Source of the DNA: Akebia trifoliata
Lineage: Eukaryota; Streptophyta; Magnoliopsida; Ranunculales; Lardizabalaceae
DNA length: 64,000 nt
Reading direction: 5' to 3'
NCBI GenBank assembly: GCA_017979445.1
Contig: CM030714.1
Span: 15,061,892 to 15,125,891, forward strand
This document shows, in pieces, positions 53,801-64,000 of the stretch (the stretch's first letter is position 1; every line of letters starts with the position of its first letter). The position numbers and the translations under genes were made by a program. The notes under the pieces were generated by a model. The model searched no databases, was not told the origin of the DNA, and saw only the letters and a program-made list of their open reading frames with translations.

Positions 53801-54639
53801 CTTAAATTTTGGTGTAATCGTTTGCTGGAAGATCAACGAAGCTTGGGCAGCCATGATGGCTTCCTGAGAAAATGGTGTTTTCTTCTTAGCTATGGTCAAA
53901 TCCTTTAAGAATTTCGCGTAAGAAGGTATCTACTTAATGGCATCTAGGAATGGGATATTGATATGCACATTTTGGAAGACTTCTAAGACATCCTCAAACT
54001 GCTTGTCTTTTTTGGAGTCTCTAAGACGATGAGGAAATGGAGCTTTTGGAATTGGTTAAATGATGAGAGGATTTTCAAATCTTTCTCCTTTTCTTTTGGA
54101 GAATCTATGACTTCTTTTTGAATTTTGTCCTTTTCTGGGATTTTTTCTCCCTTGTTAATAGGTTGGCCCTTGTTGTCTACCTTCTTTCCTGAACGTAAGG
54201 TGTGGATATCCTAAACTAAGTCTTGTGCTTCTCCATAATGACTTCGTACTTCATTATGACTTTTCAATCCATTTGGAATTGAAGGTTGACCTTTAGGGTT
54301 AGGGATAATCTGACTAAGAAATTGGCCTTTCTTTCTCCCATTTAAGGAGAGAGCTAACTGTCCCAACTGGACTTCCATCTTAGTTATGGATTGTGCAGTA
54401 ACTTGGTTAATCTGAGTTTGATTTTGATGGATTTGTTGTTGAGGTTGGATGAACGGTTGTTGCTACTTCACCAACTCGGTAATCATAGAATCTAAAAATG
54501 ACTATTGTTGGGCAGGCTGATGGTAATTGGTCATGGAATCTGGTATGATGGTTCTACAATCTGTAGATTATTGGAGTTGATAAGGAACTTGAGGAAAAAT
54601 GGCTTGGGTTGTGGAAGAACTAGATTGCCTAAGAAAACT

Positions 54640-55770
54640 TCTATTGTAACCTAACAAACTACTAGATTGAATAGGTTCATTCTGTCTATACAAGAAGTTA
54701 TGATGGAACCTATTATCTGGGTGATACGTTTGGTTAAAGAGTTCAGAGTTGGCTTCTTAAAAACACTATAGCCATTAATCACATTTACTTGTTTAGCTTT
54801 GATTTGAGGCAAGTTGGGACAACACTCGACCAAGTGTTCGTTGCAGTTGCATATGACATACAAAGAACTCGGTTTGATAGTCACTTGCGAAACCATACAA
54901 GGGTCTAGGTGAGGTTTAGATGCTAAGATGGTAAGGGCATCTAACTTCTTCATGAGACTGTTCATCCCACTTACTAGACTAGACATGACAATTTATAAAT
55001 CAAGGTCTGCCTTCATCTCATACATGCCTGTCTTCCTAACCAGATCGTCTCTATCAAGCTTTTCCTTAGTGTTCCAATTTTGAGCACTCTCAACTAAATC
55101 TACAAAGAAATCATACACTTGGTTTGGAACCTAGTTCATGAATTGACTCTTATGCCTAGACTCGACAAAGGAACTTTGATTTATTGTTAATCCTCTATAA
55201 AAACTTTGCACTAACTATGTTTTGTCAATGCCATGGTGTGGGCAGTTGACCAAAATCATTGAATGATTCTTGAGTTTGAAAAAATTCATCATCAAGACGA
55301 GCTCTAAAAAATTGGGTGATAAGGAGTTCAACCACGTAGCTGCATGATTTTCCAAGGATAACCGGATCAAAATAAGCTTGACACTCTCCTCATCTAGATT
55401 TTAATATCTAAAAGTTTGACATATAGTCAAGAATCGATTAAGGTGGGTGTAAGGTTGTTCACACTTTAGACCGTGAAACTTAGGGAGCATATTGATGGTG
55501 ACAGCCCTAATTTCAAACGGAGGTGCATTGTTCAATTGTAACACAATGCATGTAGAAGGAAATACGGAAGCTGGAGTAAAAAGCTCATTGAGAGTTCGCT
55601 CTCGATCATCTATCATACCTACTGATGGTGTCTTGCGTATCCTACTAATGGTACGTTCGATCTCAAAATCAAATGGTTATAATATGTTATTCTATGAATA
55701 TCTACCAAGCATGCAAATCACACAGTCAATCAAACAATCACGAAAAAAAAAGACTGGATCTAGATAGGTT
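54640..55770 (-). pseudogene. Athila-A gag
   Basis: 55616-55401 reads MIDDRERTLNELFTPASVFPSTCIVLQLNNAPPFEIRAVTINMLPKFHGLKCEQPYTHLNRFLTIC. This is the Athila gag start (R.LREL..P......CI..P......FELK...I..LP.F.G...EDP..HL..F...C). 54986-54651 reads MKKLDALTILASK, then CNCNEHLVECCPNLPQ (a knuckle-like segment) and QVNVINGY. The middle (55390-55000) is decayed. Confidence 0.8.
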
Positions 55771-56168
55771 GCCTAAAACTAGATAGCTCCTAACTGGGTA
55801 GAAATAACACAACTAGCCTTCAAACTTAGTTCTATGAAGTCAATTTTGAATCATTTGGATCTCTAGACCGGAGGTGGCGCGCAATGCATAAGCAAGGGCA
55901 CTCTTAAATGACCTTCTTTTTTTGAATAGACTGAGTCTATCCCCTCAAAGGGCAAGATCTTACTAGATACAAAAGATGAACAAGAAACACAATTGACACA
56001 ACTTAAAGCGAAATTTCTCCTATTAAGCTCGTGGGCATATAGTCAAGTCTAATTGATTTTATTTCATTTGATTAGATGACTAGTGAGTTAATTATCCTAA
56101 TTAGAGCAAGTAATTGATAATGACTTCTAATCCTTATCTTATCATGCCATCTCTAGGAGAGGAGTACT
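55771..56168 (-). other. Athila-A leader remnant, no primer site
   Basis: Non-coding. The boundary at 56168/56169 should show the TGGCGCCGTTGCCGGGGA primer site if the adjacent LTR belonged to Athila-A, and it does not. A GGGCACTC word at 55887 resembles the GGGCACT at 47373-47379, but I regard that as chance. Confidence 0.45.
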
Positions 56169-57363
56169 TGATGAGACTATCATTGTTCTTTTCACTGGAG
56201 TTAATATTAATCTTACTTTTACCTTACTTGTGGGACAAGTAGGGGATTGACCCAAAGAGGAAGGAGGAGTAGAGTTAAGCTAAGATGATAAAATTCAAAT
56301 TAACTAAAAGGAATTAAAAATATTTTTCTTTGTAGTTTTGAACTTATAAGAAGATGTAAAATTGCTAGAAAATGAACTAAAGTAAATGAAATTAAAAGCA
56401 AGTAAACTTATGAAATTAAAACACCATTGGAGGTGGATCTACCTCAAATATGTTGATGAGCAATTTCTAGTCTCTAGTTTTATTATAACTCAATCGTAAG
56501 GGCTTGGTGTTAACTCCTTAGATTGGAAAGTTTTGCAAATGAAATGAAACGAGGAAACATAAACAAAGTAGAATTCTTTGAAAACTTTCGACTACCAATT
56601 ATCTAGTTTACGTATATTTTATCTTGATCTAATCTAAGTATAAAGTATCTATATTAAGAATAAAAGGTGCAAGAAACTTAAAGAGAACTCATAAGCATTT
56701 TAAATAAAAGAAAGGCATGAAATTAGAAATAACACAAGAACTTGCTCTAGGCTTTTTCACTCTCCAATGGAGGGGAACTTAGCCTAATGTCATTGCAAGA
56801 GAGGGAAGATAAGAGATGAAAGAATTTTTCTTCATTTCATGGAGAAACTTACAACTTCTTTTTCTTCTATTTCATACAAGACTATTTAACCAAAAGAAAA
56901 TAACTAGAAGATAAAAATATAAAAAATAAGATAATAGGCTAAGAGACTTAGATTAAAGAAGTCTTGGATAAGGGAACCAAGAGGGACCCTTTCTCTAGAG
57001 ATAGAGGTTCTATTTATAGAGAAAAATGTGTGTAAAAGAGTCTAAAAGTAGCCTCCACTTTTCTTTGCACAAAAAGATAAAAGAGGAGAATATGAATTAA
57101 GGATTAGGGCATTCCGAAGTGGGCCCAAATGCTTTTGCCTTAAGATTTTGATTCCAAAATGTTGATTTCCTGCACAAGAAACACACGTAATTATATCTAT
57201 CTACTAAATGAATTTATTTATATATAATTAACCTTAATTAACATGCAACATGGTGTTTTGAGGCTTATCATGATTATTACCTTAATATGGAGAAATTGGT
57301 ATAAAAATCAAGATAAATATCTGGAAAATGTGCGTATAATTGAGTGTTTAGAGATACTCATCA
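56169..57363 (-). repeat. Athila-B 3' LTR
   Basis: 1,195 bp, same family as the other three Athila LTRs in the window. It contains CTATTTATAGAG (reverse of a CTCTATAAATAG TATA box) near 57010, conserved in all copies. Confidence 0.88.
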
Positions 57364-59215
57364 CATCTCCAAACTTACCTTTTTCTAGTTCCTAGAAAAT
57401 AAAATTGTCACTTTCCCAGGCACCTCGACTATATTTAGCGAATGCAGCAAGCTCTTGAATCACTAGGTTACCCCTAGTGGACGAGTTTGACTCGTGAGGG
57501 TTTGTAGAAAATATACCTACAAATTCCAACACTTTATAGAAATATCAAAATCAAAATCAAAGTATATAAGACGAACATAATGATATTTCACAAATCAGTC
57601 AAAGGTCATTTACGTTTGAACAAAGTTCTAAGTTTTTATTCCTCATTTTTAGAAAATTTCAAAGATAACTTGACTGCTTATGTGATTTTCTGATTTTTTT
57701 CTTTTTAAAATAACATCTTTTTTAGGAACAAGATTTCACTTCCTAATTACTAAGAATGGTCGGTTCTACCTAAGTTCTAACTCGAAATTATGCATCCTAT
57801 TTGGGATTGTGAGAGGTGTGGATGTTCACTTTAATACCTTTAAAGCGTTATATCTGTGATATTCCAATTTACTCACGTTTTTACCATTGACGACTTTCAC
57901 CCTACTAAACTAATTGGTCTCATTGGACTCTTTTTATTTTTGTACTTTAATTTTTTGCTTTACTTTGGTCTTTTTAACATCTTTTTACTTTTTATTTTCT
58001 CAATTTTTTCATACTTTACCATTTTCTAGTGTTCTTTTTACAAAAAATAGGTAGCCCTTTTCAAAATACCCAGTTTAATCTTATGGTTGCTGTCCAAGTC
58101 ATATTAATCTCAATTCTATTTTTCTTCTAATCAACCAACCAAAGGACAAGGAAGTCATAGTTCACTAGACTAGATTTTTCCTAACACTCTAGACAAAGAA
58201 GAGGATCAACTCTTGTTCCATAAAATCTTGTTTTTCCAAATACTCAATCAAAAGTGAATTTTTCAAAGTAATATTTTTTATGATTTTCTTAATGAGGAAC
58301 AACCAAAAAGAACTTATGATCAAAAATTAGGACATGAGTTAGATATTTGAAATTCATATGTAAAAAGTACATACAAAGATTTTGAAGAAAGTATTTTGAA
58401 AATGTTAAATATTGTTGAATTTTTTTTATTTTTTGTTTTTGAAAACATGAAACTAAACTAGAATGAAATATGAAACTAAACTAGAATGATATGCAATGCA
58501 CTTATGAGCTAACCTAATACCCCAAACCTAAATGAAATGTTGTCCTCAATATACACGCAGTAAGGAAAGAGAGAAAAATGTTAGATCACACCTGAAACGG
58601 ATTGGGCATTAATATGTAAAATCTTGTTACAACTAATCTGAAAAGATTAAAAGTTATAATAATTATAATTTCTACAATAGTTTTGCATAAATAAAATCCT
58701 ACCTAAGAATTAAGAAACAACTTAAAAACATCCTAATCTAAGAATGAAACCCATCCTAATCTGAATCTGAATTTTCAATGACCTGTGTCTTCTTCTCCTT
58801 AATATAGCCAACATCTATCTCTGTTACTCAATCAACAATTGTTGACTAGTCTACAGTCCTAGTAGTGCTATTTGATTGGTTTAGTTGAGAGTTGTTTTGA
58901 AGAGGAAGAGAATAAGAAAAGAATTAGAGTTGGAGTTTTTTTTTTTAAGAGAAAGTTTGTTTCCTAACTACACTACTTATTAAAACAAAAGCACATGGGT
59001 TGCTTCCCAAGCAGTGCTAAGTTTAATGTCTTCAGCCGGACCTATCAAAAGGTCTGATTTTTAAGAATTTTTCTAACATCTAATTTGACAGACACGACAA
59101 TCGATTTCCCACCCCAAATGATAAGTAGATAGATTTTGATCATCGTTGGGATATGAAAATGATTTTTTAAAATGATCAACATCCATCATTTATCCTCTGT
59201 TCTTGGTGTCATTAC
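56169..59215 (-). mobile_element. Athila-B: truncated 3' end (3' LTR and 3' non-coding region)
   Basis: 3' LTR at 56169-57363 (in plus coordinates TGATGAGACTATC...ATACTCATCA), polypurine tract AAGTTTGGAGATGT (reverse, 57364-57377), then 3' non-coding sequence to about 59215 that matches Athila-A at 48560-50330. No pol domain is present. The right edge, where copia-4 begins, is not marked by a recognisable duplication. Confidence 0.75.
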
Positions 59216-59249
59216 CTTTTCGAAATAGTTCTTAACCATCGTATTATGG

Positions 59250-59790
59250 TCTTCAAAAGAAAAACAAAGTGAAAGGAACTTGTTATTCTTGTGGTAAGGT
59301 TGGACATTTCAAAAGAAATTATCCAAAGAAGGCACAATAGAAAATTGAATTTGTTATGACAACTTCTAAAGCAATGGTATTCGAATCCACCAAGGATCAT
59401 TGGTGGATTGACTTGAGAGCAACAAGACACATTGTAAGAAGTAAAAGTTACTTTGACGATATCAATGACAAAGTTCCCGATGAACATCGCATTTCATGGG
59501 CAATAATACTTAAGATTCAATGTGGAGATAACACTATTAGTCTTCAAAATGCATTGTTCACACCATCTATCAGACGTAATTTAATCTCTATATCTATCTT
59601 AGACCAGAAGGGATTTTATGTATCTTTCTTTGGAGGATATGTTGTTGTTAAAAAGGATAAGTTTATTATCTTTAAGGGAGAAAAGGTAGAAAATATATAT
59701 CTTATTGATAATATTAATAAAGAAATTTCTTCTGATCATTCATTACCTCCCAAAATAACAATGACTCTTATATTTGGCATTTGCGTTTAG
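59250..59790 (+). pseudogene. copia-4 gag zinc knuckle and protease
   Basis: 59260-59340 reads KNKVKGTCYSCGKVGHFKRNYPKK, with a CxxCxxxxHxxxxY knuckle in which the last Cys has become Tyr. Then 59356-59790 is open for 144 residues: HWWIDLRATRHIVRSKSYF, where the active-site DSGAT has become DLRAT. It continues with CGDNTISLQNALFTPSIRRNLISISILDQKGFYV. The changes at the catalytic triplet predict a dead protease. Confidence 0.85.
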
Positions 59791-60480
59791 GGCACATTAA
59801 TATATACAAATTACTTCGTTTGAGCAATTTTGGTCTTATACTACATTTAAATCCTATAAATTTTATTCATTGTGAGCCTTGTCTACAAGGAAAATTGACA
59901 AAAAGATCGTTTTCAAAACATTGGAAAACAAAGGATTTACTGGAAGTCGTGCACTCTAATATATGTGGTCCTTTACGAACTAAGAGTCATAAAGTTATGG
60001 AATACTTCATCACCTTTACTGAGGATTATTCAAGATATGGTCAAATTTTCTTATTGGGGCACAAGTCTAAAGCTCTTAAAAAATTTAAAGAGTTTTAAGA
60101 CAAATATTGAAACTCAACTAGATAGACCAATTAAAACCTTAAATATTGATAGAGGTGGCGAGTATGAGGCTTTCTATTATTTTTGTTTTGAAAATGGTAT
60201 TCGACATATTTACACTATGTCATATACTCCTGAATAAAATGGAATTTCAGAAAGAAGAAATGGGACTTTATTATATATGACTAGGTCAATGATGCCATAT
60301 GCTACATTATCATTACATTTTTTGGGAGAGGTAATCTCCACTGTAGCGTATATCTTGAACCGAGTAAAAACAAAATCGAGAGTCCTCACTCCTTATGAAT
60401 ATTGGACAGAAAATAAACCTGATTTATAGAACCTTGAGGTTTGGGGTTGCAAAGCCCATGTTCTCACTCCCAAACCTCTT
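59781..60480 (+). pseudogene. copia-4 integrase
   Basis: 59781-60098: RLGHINIYKLLRLSNFGLI, HCEPCLQGKLTKRSF (HHCC zinc-binding end), LLEVVHSNICGPLRTKSHKVMEYFITFTEDYSRYG, KFKEF. After a one-base shift (59965-60237): LDRPIKTLNIDRGGEYEAFYYFCFENGIRHIYTMSYTPE, then a stop at the Q of the (P)QQNG motif and NGISERRNGTLL. First catalytic Asp reads Asn (HSNICGP, family HSDLCGP) and the second reads D (NIDRGGEY). Confidence 0.85.
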
Positions 60481-60489
60481 AGAGATAAG

Positions 60490-61700
60490 TTGCAATTAAA
60501 AACTTGGGAATATAGATTCAATGGCTATGTTCAAAATGGTAGTATATATATATATATTCATTTAGATAAGGGATTAATTGGAAGTAGGGATGTTATTTTC
60601 ATTGAAACTACTAATCAAATAACACCTCTAAATCAAGTTATACTCTTGGATGAACAAGATTATATTACCCAAGAAATAATAACTGATTTTGTTTCACCAA
60701 TAGATTCACAAGATGTGAATAGCGAGAGAATTATTGAATCACTGTTAGATTCACAACTTGAGAATAATGGGAGAGGTAATATGCGTCAAAGGGAACCTTC
60801 ATTAAGGTTTAAGAATCATTACAATTTTGTTGCGAATGAAATCTCGAATATAGGATTAAAAAATGATCTTAGAGATTGTAAAGAGATAATGAAAAGTAAT
60901 GAAGCAAATGAATGGCTTGAAACTATGAATGATGAAATTTCCTCCATAGAGAAGAACAAAATTCAAAAACTTGTAAATCTTCACGAAAATAGAAAAGTCA
61001 TAGGTTGCAAATGGGTCCTTATGAGAAAATTAAAATCAGATGGTACATTAGAAAAACATAAAGTCCAGTTAGTAGTAAGAAGATTCACACAACCCGAAGT
61101 AGACTTTGACATATATTCACCAATAGCTAAATTTGTATTAATAAGGATTCGCATAGCTGTTGTAGTAAAATTGGACTTAGAGCTACATCAATTAGATGTC
61201 AAAACTGCGTTTCTCAATGGAGAACTCAATGAGAACATCTATATGACTTAACCTGATGGTCTTTAGGTAAGGGAAATGAGAATAAAGTCTACAGGCTTGA
61301 AAAATCTCTTTATGGACTCAAACAGTCCTCAAGACAGTGGTATTTAAAATTCCACCAAGCCATCATTAATATGGGCTATGAAGTTAGCCCATTAGACCAT
61401 TGTGTGTACATATATGGAAGTGCAAAAATAACATTTCTATTTTATCTCGATGACATTTTGTTAGCTTCTAATTGTTTAGATATGGTGAATTCTACTAAAG
61501 AATATTTATGATCCAGATTTGAAATAAAAGATATGGGAGAAGCCTCATATATTCTAGGGATCAAGGTAATTAGAAATAAAGACTTCTAGTTACTTTACTT
61601 GGATTAAGAAAAATATCTAAATTAGGTGTTGAAGAAGTTTAACATGGAAGTATGTAAACCTTTAGGAATACCAGTCTTTGTTAGTCAGTAAGTCTTCAAA
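60490..61700 (+). pseudogene. copia-4 reverse transcriptase
   Basis: The 253-residue open frame 60490-61251 covers the integrase tail and RT start: RDVIFIET, CKEIMKSNEANEWLETMNDEISSIEKNK, VIGCKWVLMRKLKSDGTLEKHKVQLVVRRFTQ, YSPIAKFVLIRI and LELHQLDVKTAFLNGELNENIYM. A stop follows, then QPDG..VYRLEKSLYGLKQSSRQWYLKFH and FLFYLDDILLAS (61436-61475), where the catalytic YVDD reads YLDD. It is the best-preserved RT in the window, but not open. Confidence 0.88.
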
Positions 61701-62400
61701 TAGAAGATGGGGTAAAAGAAATGGAAAAGATACCTTATGCTCAGACTGTAGGAAGTTTAATGTATGCAATGACAAGTACAAGACCTGACATCTGTCATAT
61801 AGTAGGATTGGTGAGAAATTACCAATCCAATCCTAGTAGACTGCATTGACAACTAGTTAAGAGGATTCTAAGTTATCTAAAAAGAATTTTAAAATTTAAG
61901 TTAACTTTCGGATTGGATGATCTAAAAGTTATAGGATACACTGATGCGAAATTCGCAAGTGATATTGATGATGAAAAATTCACAAATGGTCATATATTCT
62001 TTTTTGGCGGAACTGCAATTTCTTGGTTAAGCAAGAAAAAAAGTTGTGTAGAAAAGTTCACCATGGAATCAAAATATATAGCTTATAGTATAGTTGTGAG
62101 TAATGTTGTATGGATAAAATGTTTTATGAACAATTTAAAACTAAATATACCGAATAGGCCAGTTGACATGTTATGTGATAACATGATTGTTATATCATTG
62201 GTAAAATAGTGGAGGTAATAGCTCCAAAGGGAAACACATTGACATTCAATACCATTATATTTAAGATATAGTGGAAAGAGGTGAAGTCAAAATTAGTTAT
62301 GTTTTTACCAAGGAAATGTTGGTAGACCATTTGACCAAAGGGTTATCTCTTGAAGCATTCGGAGGGCATGTAACCAATATGGGATTGAGAAGTATCTAGA
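61701..62400 (+). pseudogene. copia-4 RNase H
   Basis: RT-end motifs IPYAQTVGSLMYAMTSTRPDI and RILSYLKR (61720-61890). Then 61913-62209: LKVIGYTDAKFASDIDDEKFTNGHIFFFGGTAISWLSKKKSCVEKFTMESKYIAYS, VVWIKCFMN and DMLCDNMIVISLVK. After frame changes LTKGLSLEAFGGHVTNMGLRS closes the protein near 62395. It is the standard copia RNase H, with YTD and DN catalytic motifs present. Confidence 0.87.
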
Positions 62401-63142
62401 TATCTAGTTAATATGTTACATAAAAATTAAGGACATCTACGAATAAACTTCAAGGATGCTTGAGGTAAAATTGTAAATGTGATTTTATCTACTTGGTCTA
62501 TAAGATAGAGGACACCAGTAGGGATCAGGGATTATTGCAATACTCATATTGTAAGGCCCACTAATTAAGACACTATAATGTTACTGGCTAATTATTAAGA
62601 TGCATGTTGTATAAGTCGTCGATAACATGATCAAATGAAACTCTGGTGATAAGGTATTTTTGATCTAAAAGGTGAACACAGGTCAATATATCTAGTTCCA
62701 AATATATATGGTTGAAGTCGTTGTTTATAATTAGGTTGTGGGTACAATCCCTAATATGATAGCTTCGATGCCTGTTGTTTGAAAGATAACAAATGAAGAC
62801 GTTTGTGTTTGTTAAAAAACATTAACATAGGAACAAATACAATAAGATGTATAGTAAAGTTGTACACATAGACTATAATAACAATCTTATGACAATTTGT
62901 ATAAATACAGATTAAGGCTAATGACAAGAAAATAGTAATTTAATTGATACTAGGAAGTCATTAATAGTAAATGGAAACTGAAGGAATTTTATAGTTTCAT
63001 TCAAGATTTGATCAAATGGGAGTTGTAGGACCATGTTATTGATCAAACTGAAATGAGTACACATGGTATAGTTTCCCACTATAATGTAACTCAAAGGAAT
63101 ATGAAATAGTGTAATTAAAGGCTAAGATCATCATATTATTAT
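62401..63142. other. No gene seen
   Basis: AT-rich sequence right of copia-4 RNase H, probably its 3' non-coding region and possibly part of a 3' LTR. There is no clear purine tract followed by TG, and no domain in any frame. Confidence 0.35.
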
Positions 63143-63162
63143 GCATCCAGATGCGTTGGATA

Positions 63163-63256
63163 CAATCCAGACACATTGAATTAGTGTGTTAGTTCAAGAT
63201 AGTTGTGATCAATCCATACACATTAAATAGGTGTGTTGGTTCAAGATAGTTGTGAT
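63163..63256. repeat. 47-bp tandem duplication
   Basis: CAATCCA(G/T)ACACATT(G/A)AAT begins at 63163 and 63210, and each copy ends TTCAAGATAGTTGTGAT. A partial earlier copy (CATCCAGATGCGTTGGATA) begins near 63144. Confidence 0.85.
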
Positions 63257-64000
63257 GATTTGAAAAGAACCATTGCGACCAAAACATTGGACCCTCTTCT
63301 TTAGAATATATACTAGGGATTGTATCAAAGTTAGACACATAGTTTATTATTTTCTAAAAAGATTTCAGATCTTTCTTTGTGTTCATTGATAGCGTGATTC
63401 GCAACACCTAACCATTGTAATTCTGCTATTTTCATACAATCCAAAAAGTCGGACCCAAGAAATTTATAGTTTCGTGGGGTTTCAGTAATAAATACAAACT
63501 ATTTGGGAACTATTATCAGGAATACTCATTGAGGATGCCCAATTTTTTTTGTGTACACGGAGGATAAGGTCTTTGTGCATGTCACGTGTGAAATGGTACT
63601 TAGGGTAATCCCACCATCGCCTAAATCATATTTCATGGCCGTTCGGTATTGGTATTACCTTGGATTTCGATTGTCTCTGTTCAGTCCTGGCTTATGATGT
63701 CTTAGATGAGTAACACCTCGACTAAGGTTTGAATGTGGTATAATAAGTACAAAGACAAAGAAGAGAGAACGAGAGAGAGAGAGTACAATGCAAAAATTTA
63801 TTCACGGGGTTCATCTAAAATTCGGACAATGTCCCCAGGCTCTGAAGAGCCGTTCCACTATTCTTGAAGGTTACAAAATCTATATATATATATAGAGGGA
63901 AATGTTCAACACCCTACACTTTACCCTACGCTTTACCAAACGTGTTTAGTCTTACATGGGTTAGAAGTTTTGTAATGGGCTGATTTTTGGTGAGGATGAT
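63257..64000. other. No gene seen; GA microsatellite and possible LTR
   Basis: A GAGAGAGAGAGAG run lies at about 63769-63783 and a TATATATATATA run at about 63882-63893. The AATTTATTCACGGGGTTC motif resembles retroelement LTRs, but there is no second copy in the window to confirm it. Confidence 0.3.

Larger units (their letters stand above)
47379..56168 (-). mobile_element. Athila-A: Ty3/gypsy Athila element with gag and pol, lacking its own 5' LTR
   Basis: Minus-strand order: gag (about 55770-54650), protease, reverse transcriptase, RNase H, integrase (to about 50420), 3' non-coding region, polypurine tract and 3' LTR (48559-47379). The LTR to its right (56169-57363) is not followed by an Athila primer site and has its own polypurine tract, so it belongs to another copy. 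The 5' LTR and primer site of Athila-A are therefore missing. All coding parts carry stops. Confidence 0.82.
59219..62400 (+). mobile_element. copia-4: Ty1/copia element, gag end through RNase H
   Basis: Plus-strand order: gag knuckle, protease, integrase, RT and RNase H, in one row with moderate decay. It lies to the right of the Athila cluster while copia-3 gag lies to the left. It could be the continuation of copia-3 with a deletion, but the gag segment between HKGT and the knuckle is missing and the families may differ, so I list it separately. No LTR was identified for it. Confidence 0.82.

Noticed and set aside
55880..55895. GGGCACTC as the right-hand target duplication of Athila-A (left candidate GGCAC at 47374-47378)
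   Set aside because: It lies in Athila leader sequence, not at an LTR edge, and a 5-7-base match is expected by chance.
47379..57363. A single intact Athila element with LTRs at 47379-48559 and 56169-57363
   Set aside because: The right-hand LTR lacks the Athila primer site on its inner side and has a polypurine tract on its outer side, so it is the 3' LTR of another copy.

Overview
The window is plant nuclear DNA, almost certainly from an angiosperm with a large, retrotransposon-rich genome. I see AT-rich sequence, long LTR retrotransposons of typical plant lineages (TAT/Ogre, Athila, chromovirus-like, SIRE/Tork-like and other Ty1/copia), a plant non-LTR RNase H remnant, and one conserved plant microRNA gene, MIR319. 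I see no intact protein-coding host gene. Every recognisable protein domain belongs to a transposable element, and nearly all are broken by stops or frameshifts. The species cannot be named from the sequence.

Layout. (1) About 1-34057 is one minus-strand TAT/Ogre-type Ty3/gypsy element, called H1 here. Its 3' LTR lies at about 641-1128 and its 5' LTR starts at 32572 next to a degenerate primer-binding site. Three elements cut its reverse transcriptase/RNase H region. The first is a plus-strand, gag-only TAT element at 5735-19495 with 1.7-kb LTRs and a perfect CATAT duplication; it carries a 3.0-kb solo LTR at 9283-12284 with a perfect ATATA duplication. The second is a minus-strand chromovirus-like element at 19807-25371. 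The third is a plus-strand, coding-free Athila-type element at 25766-29611. Removing the insertions restores H1's pol motifs across each junction. Another element's LTR lies inside H1's 3' LTR (about 1-640), and a second TAT element, H2, starts inside its 5' LTR (34058-about 36710).

(2) 36766-about 40684 is a decayed, 5'-truncated plus-strand Ty1/copia element. (3) About 40685-43370 is the only island that looks like host sequence. It holds a MIR319 hairpin (41021-41196; mature 21-mer at 41170-41190), which would regulate TCP transcription factor mRNAs, followed by degenerate local repeats. (4) 43441-43935 holds a non-LTR RNase H remnant. (5) About 44144-45260 is a copia LTR plus gag fragment. 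(6) 45465-47378 is a SIRE/Tork-like LTR plus gag, broken by a minus-strand Athila cluster (47379-about 59215: one nearly full element with gag, protease, RT, RNase H and integrase, and a second truncated copy). (7) About 59219-62400 is a third plus-strand copia element with protease through RNase H. (8) 62401-64000 shows no gene.

The genes do not form a pathway. The interest lies in the order of nesting, in how autonomous TAT elements decay into a gag-only and a pol-only sibling, and in a developmental microRNA gene sitting 340 bp from a retrotransposon LTR.
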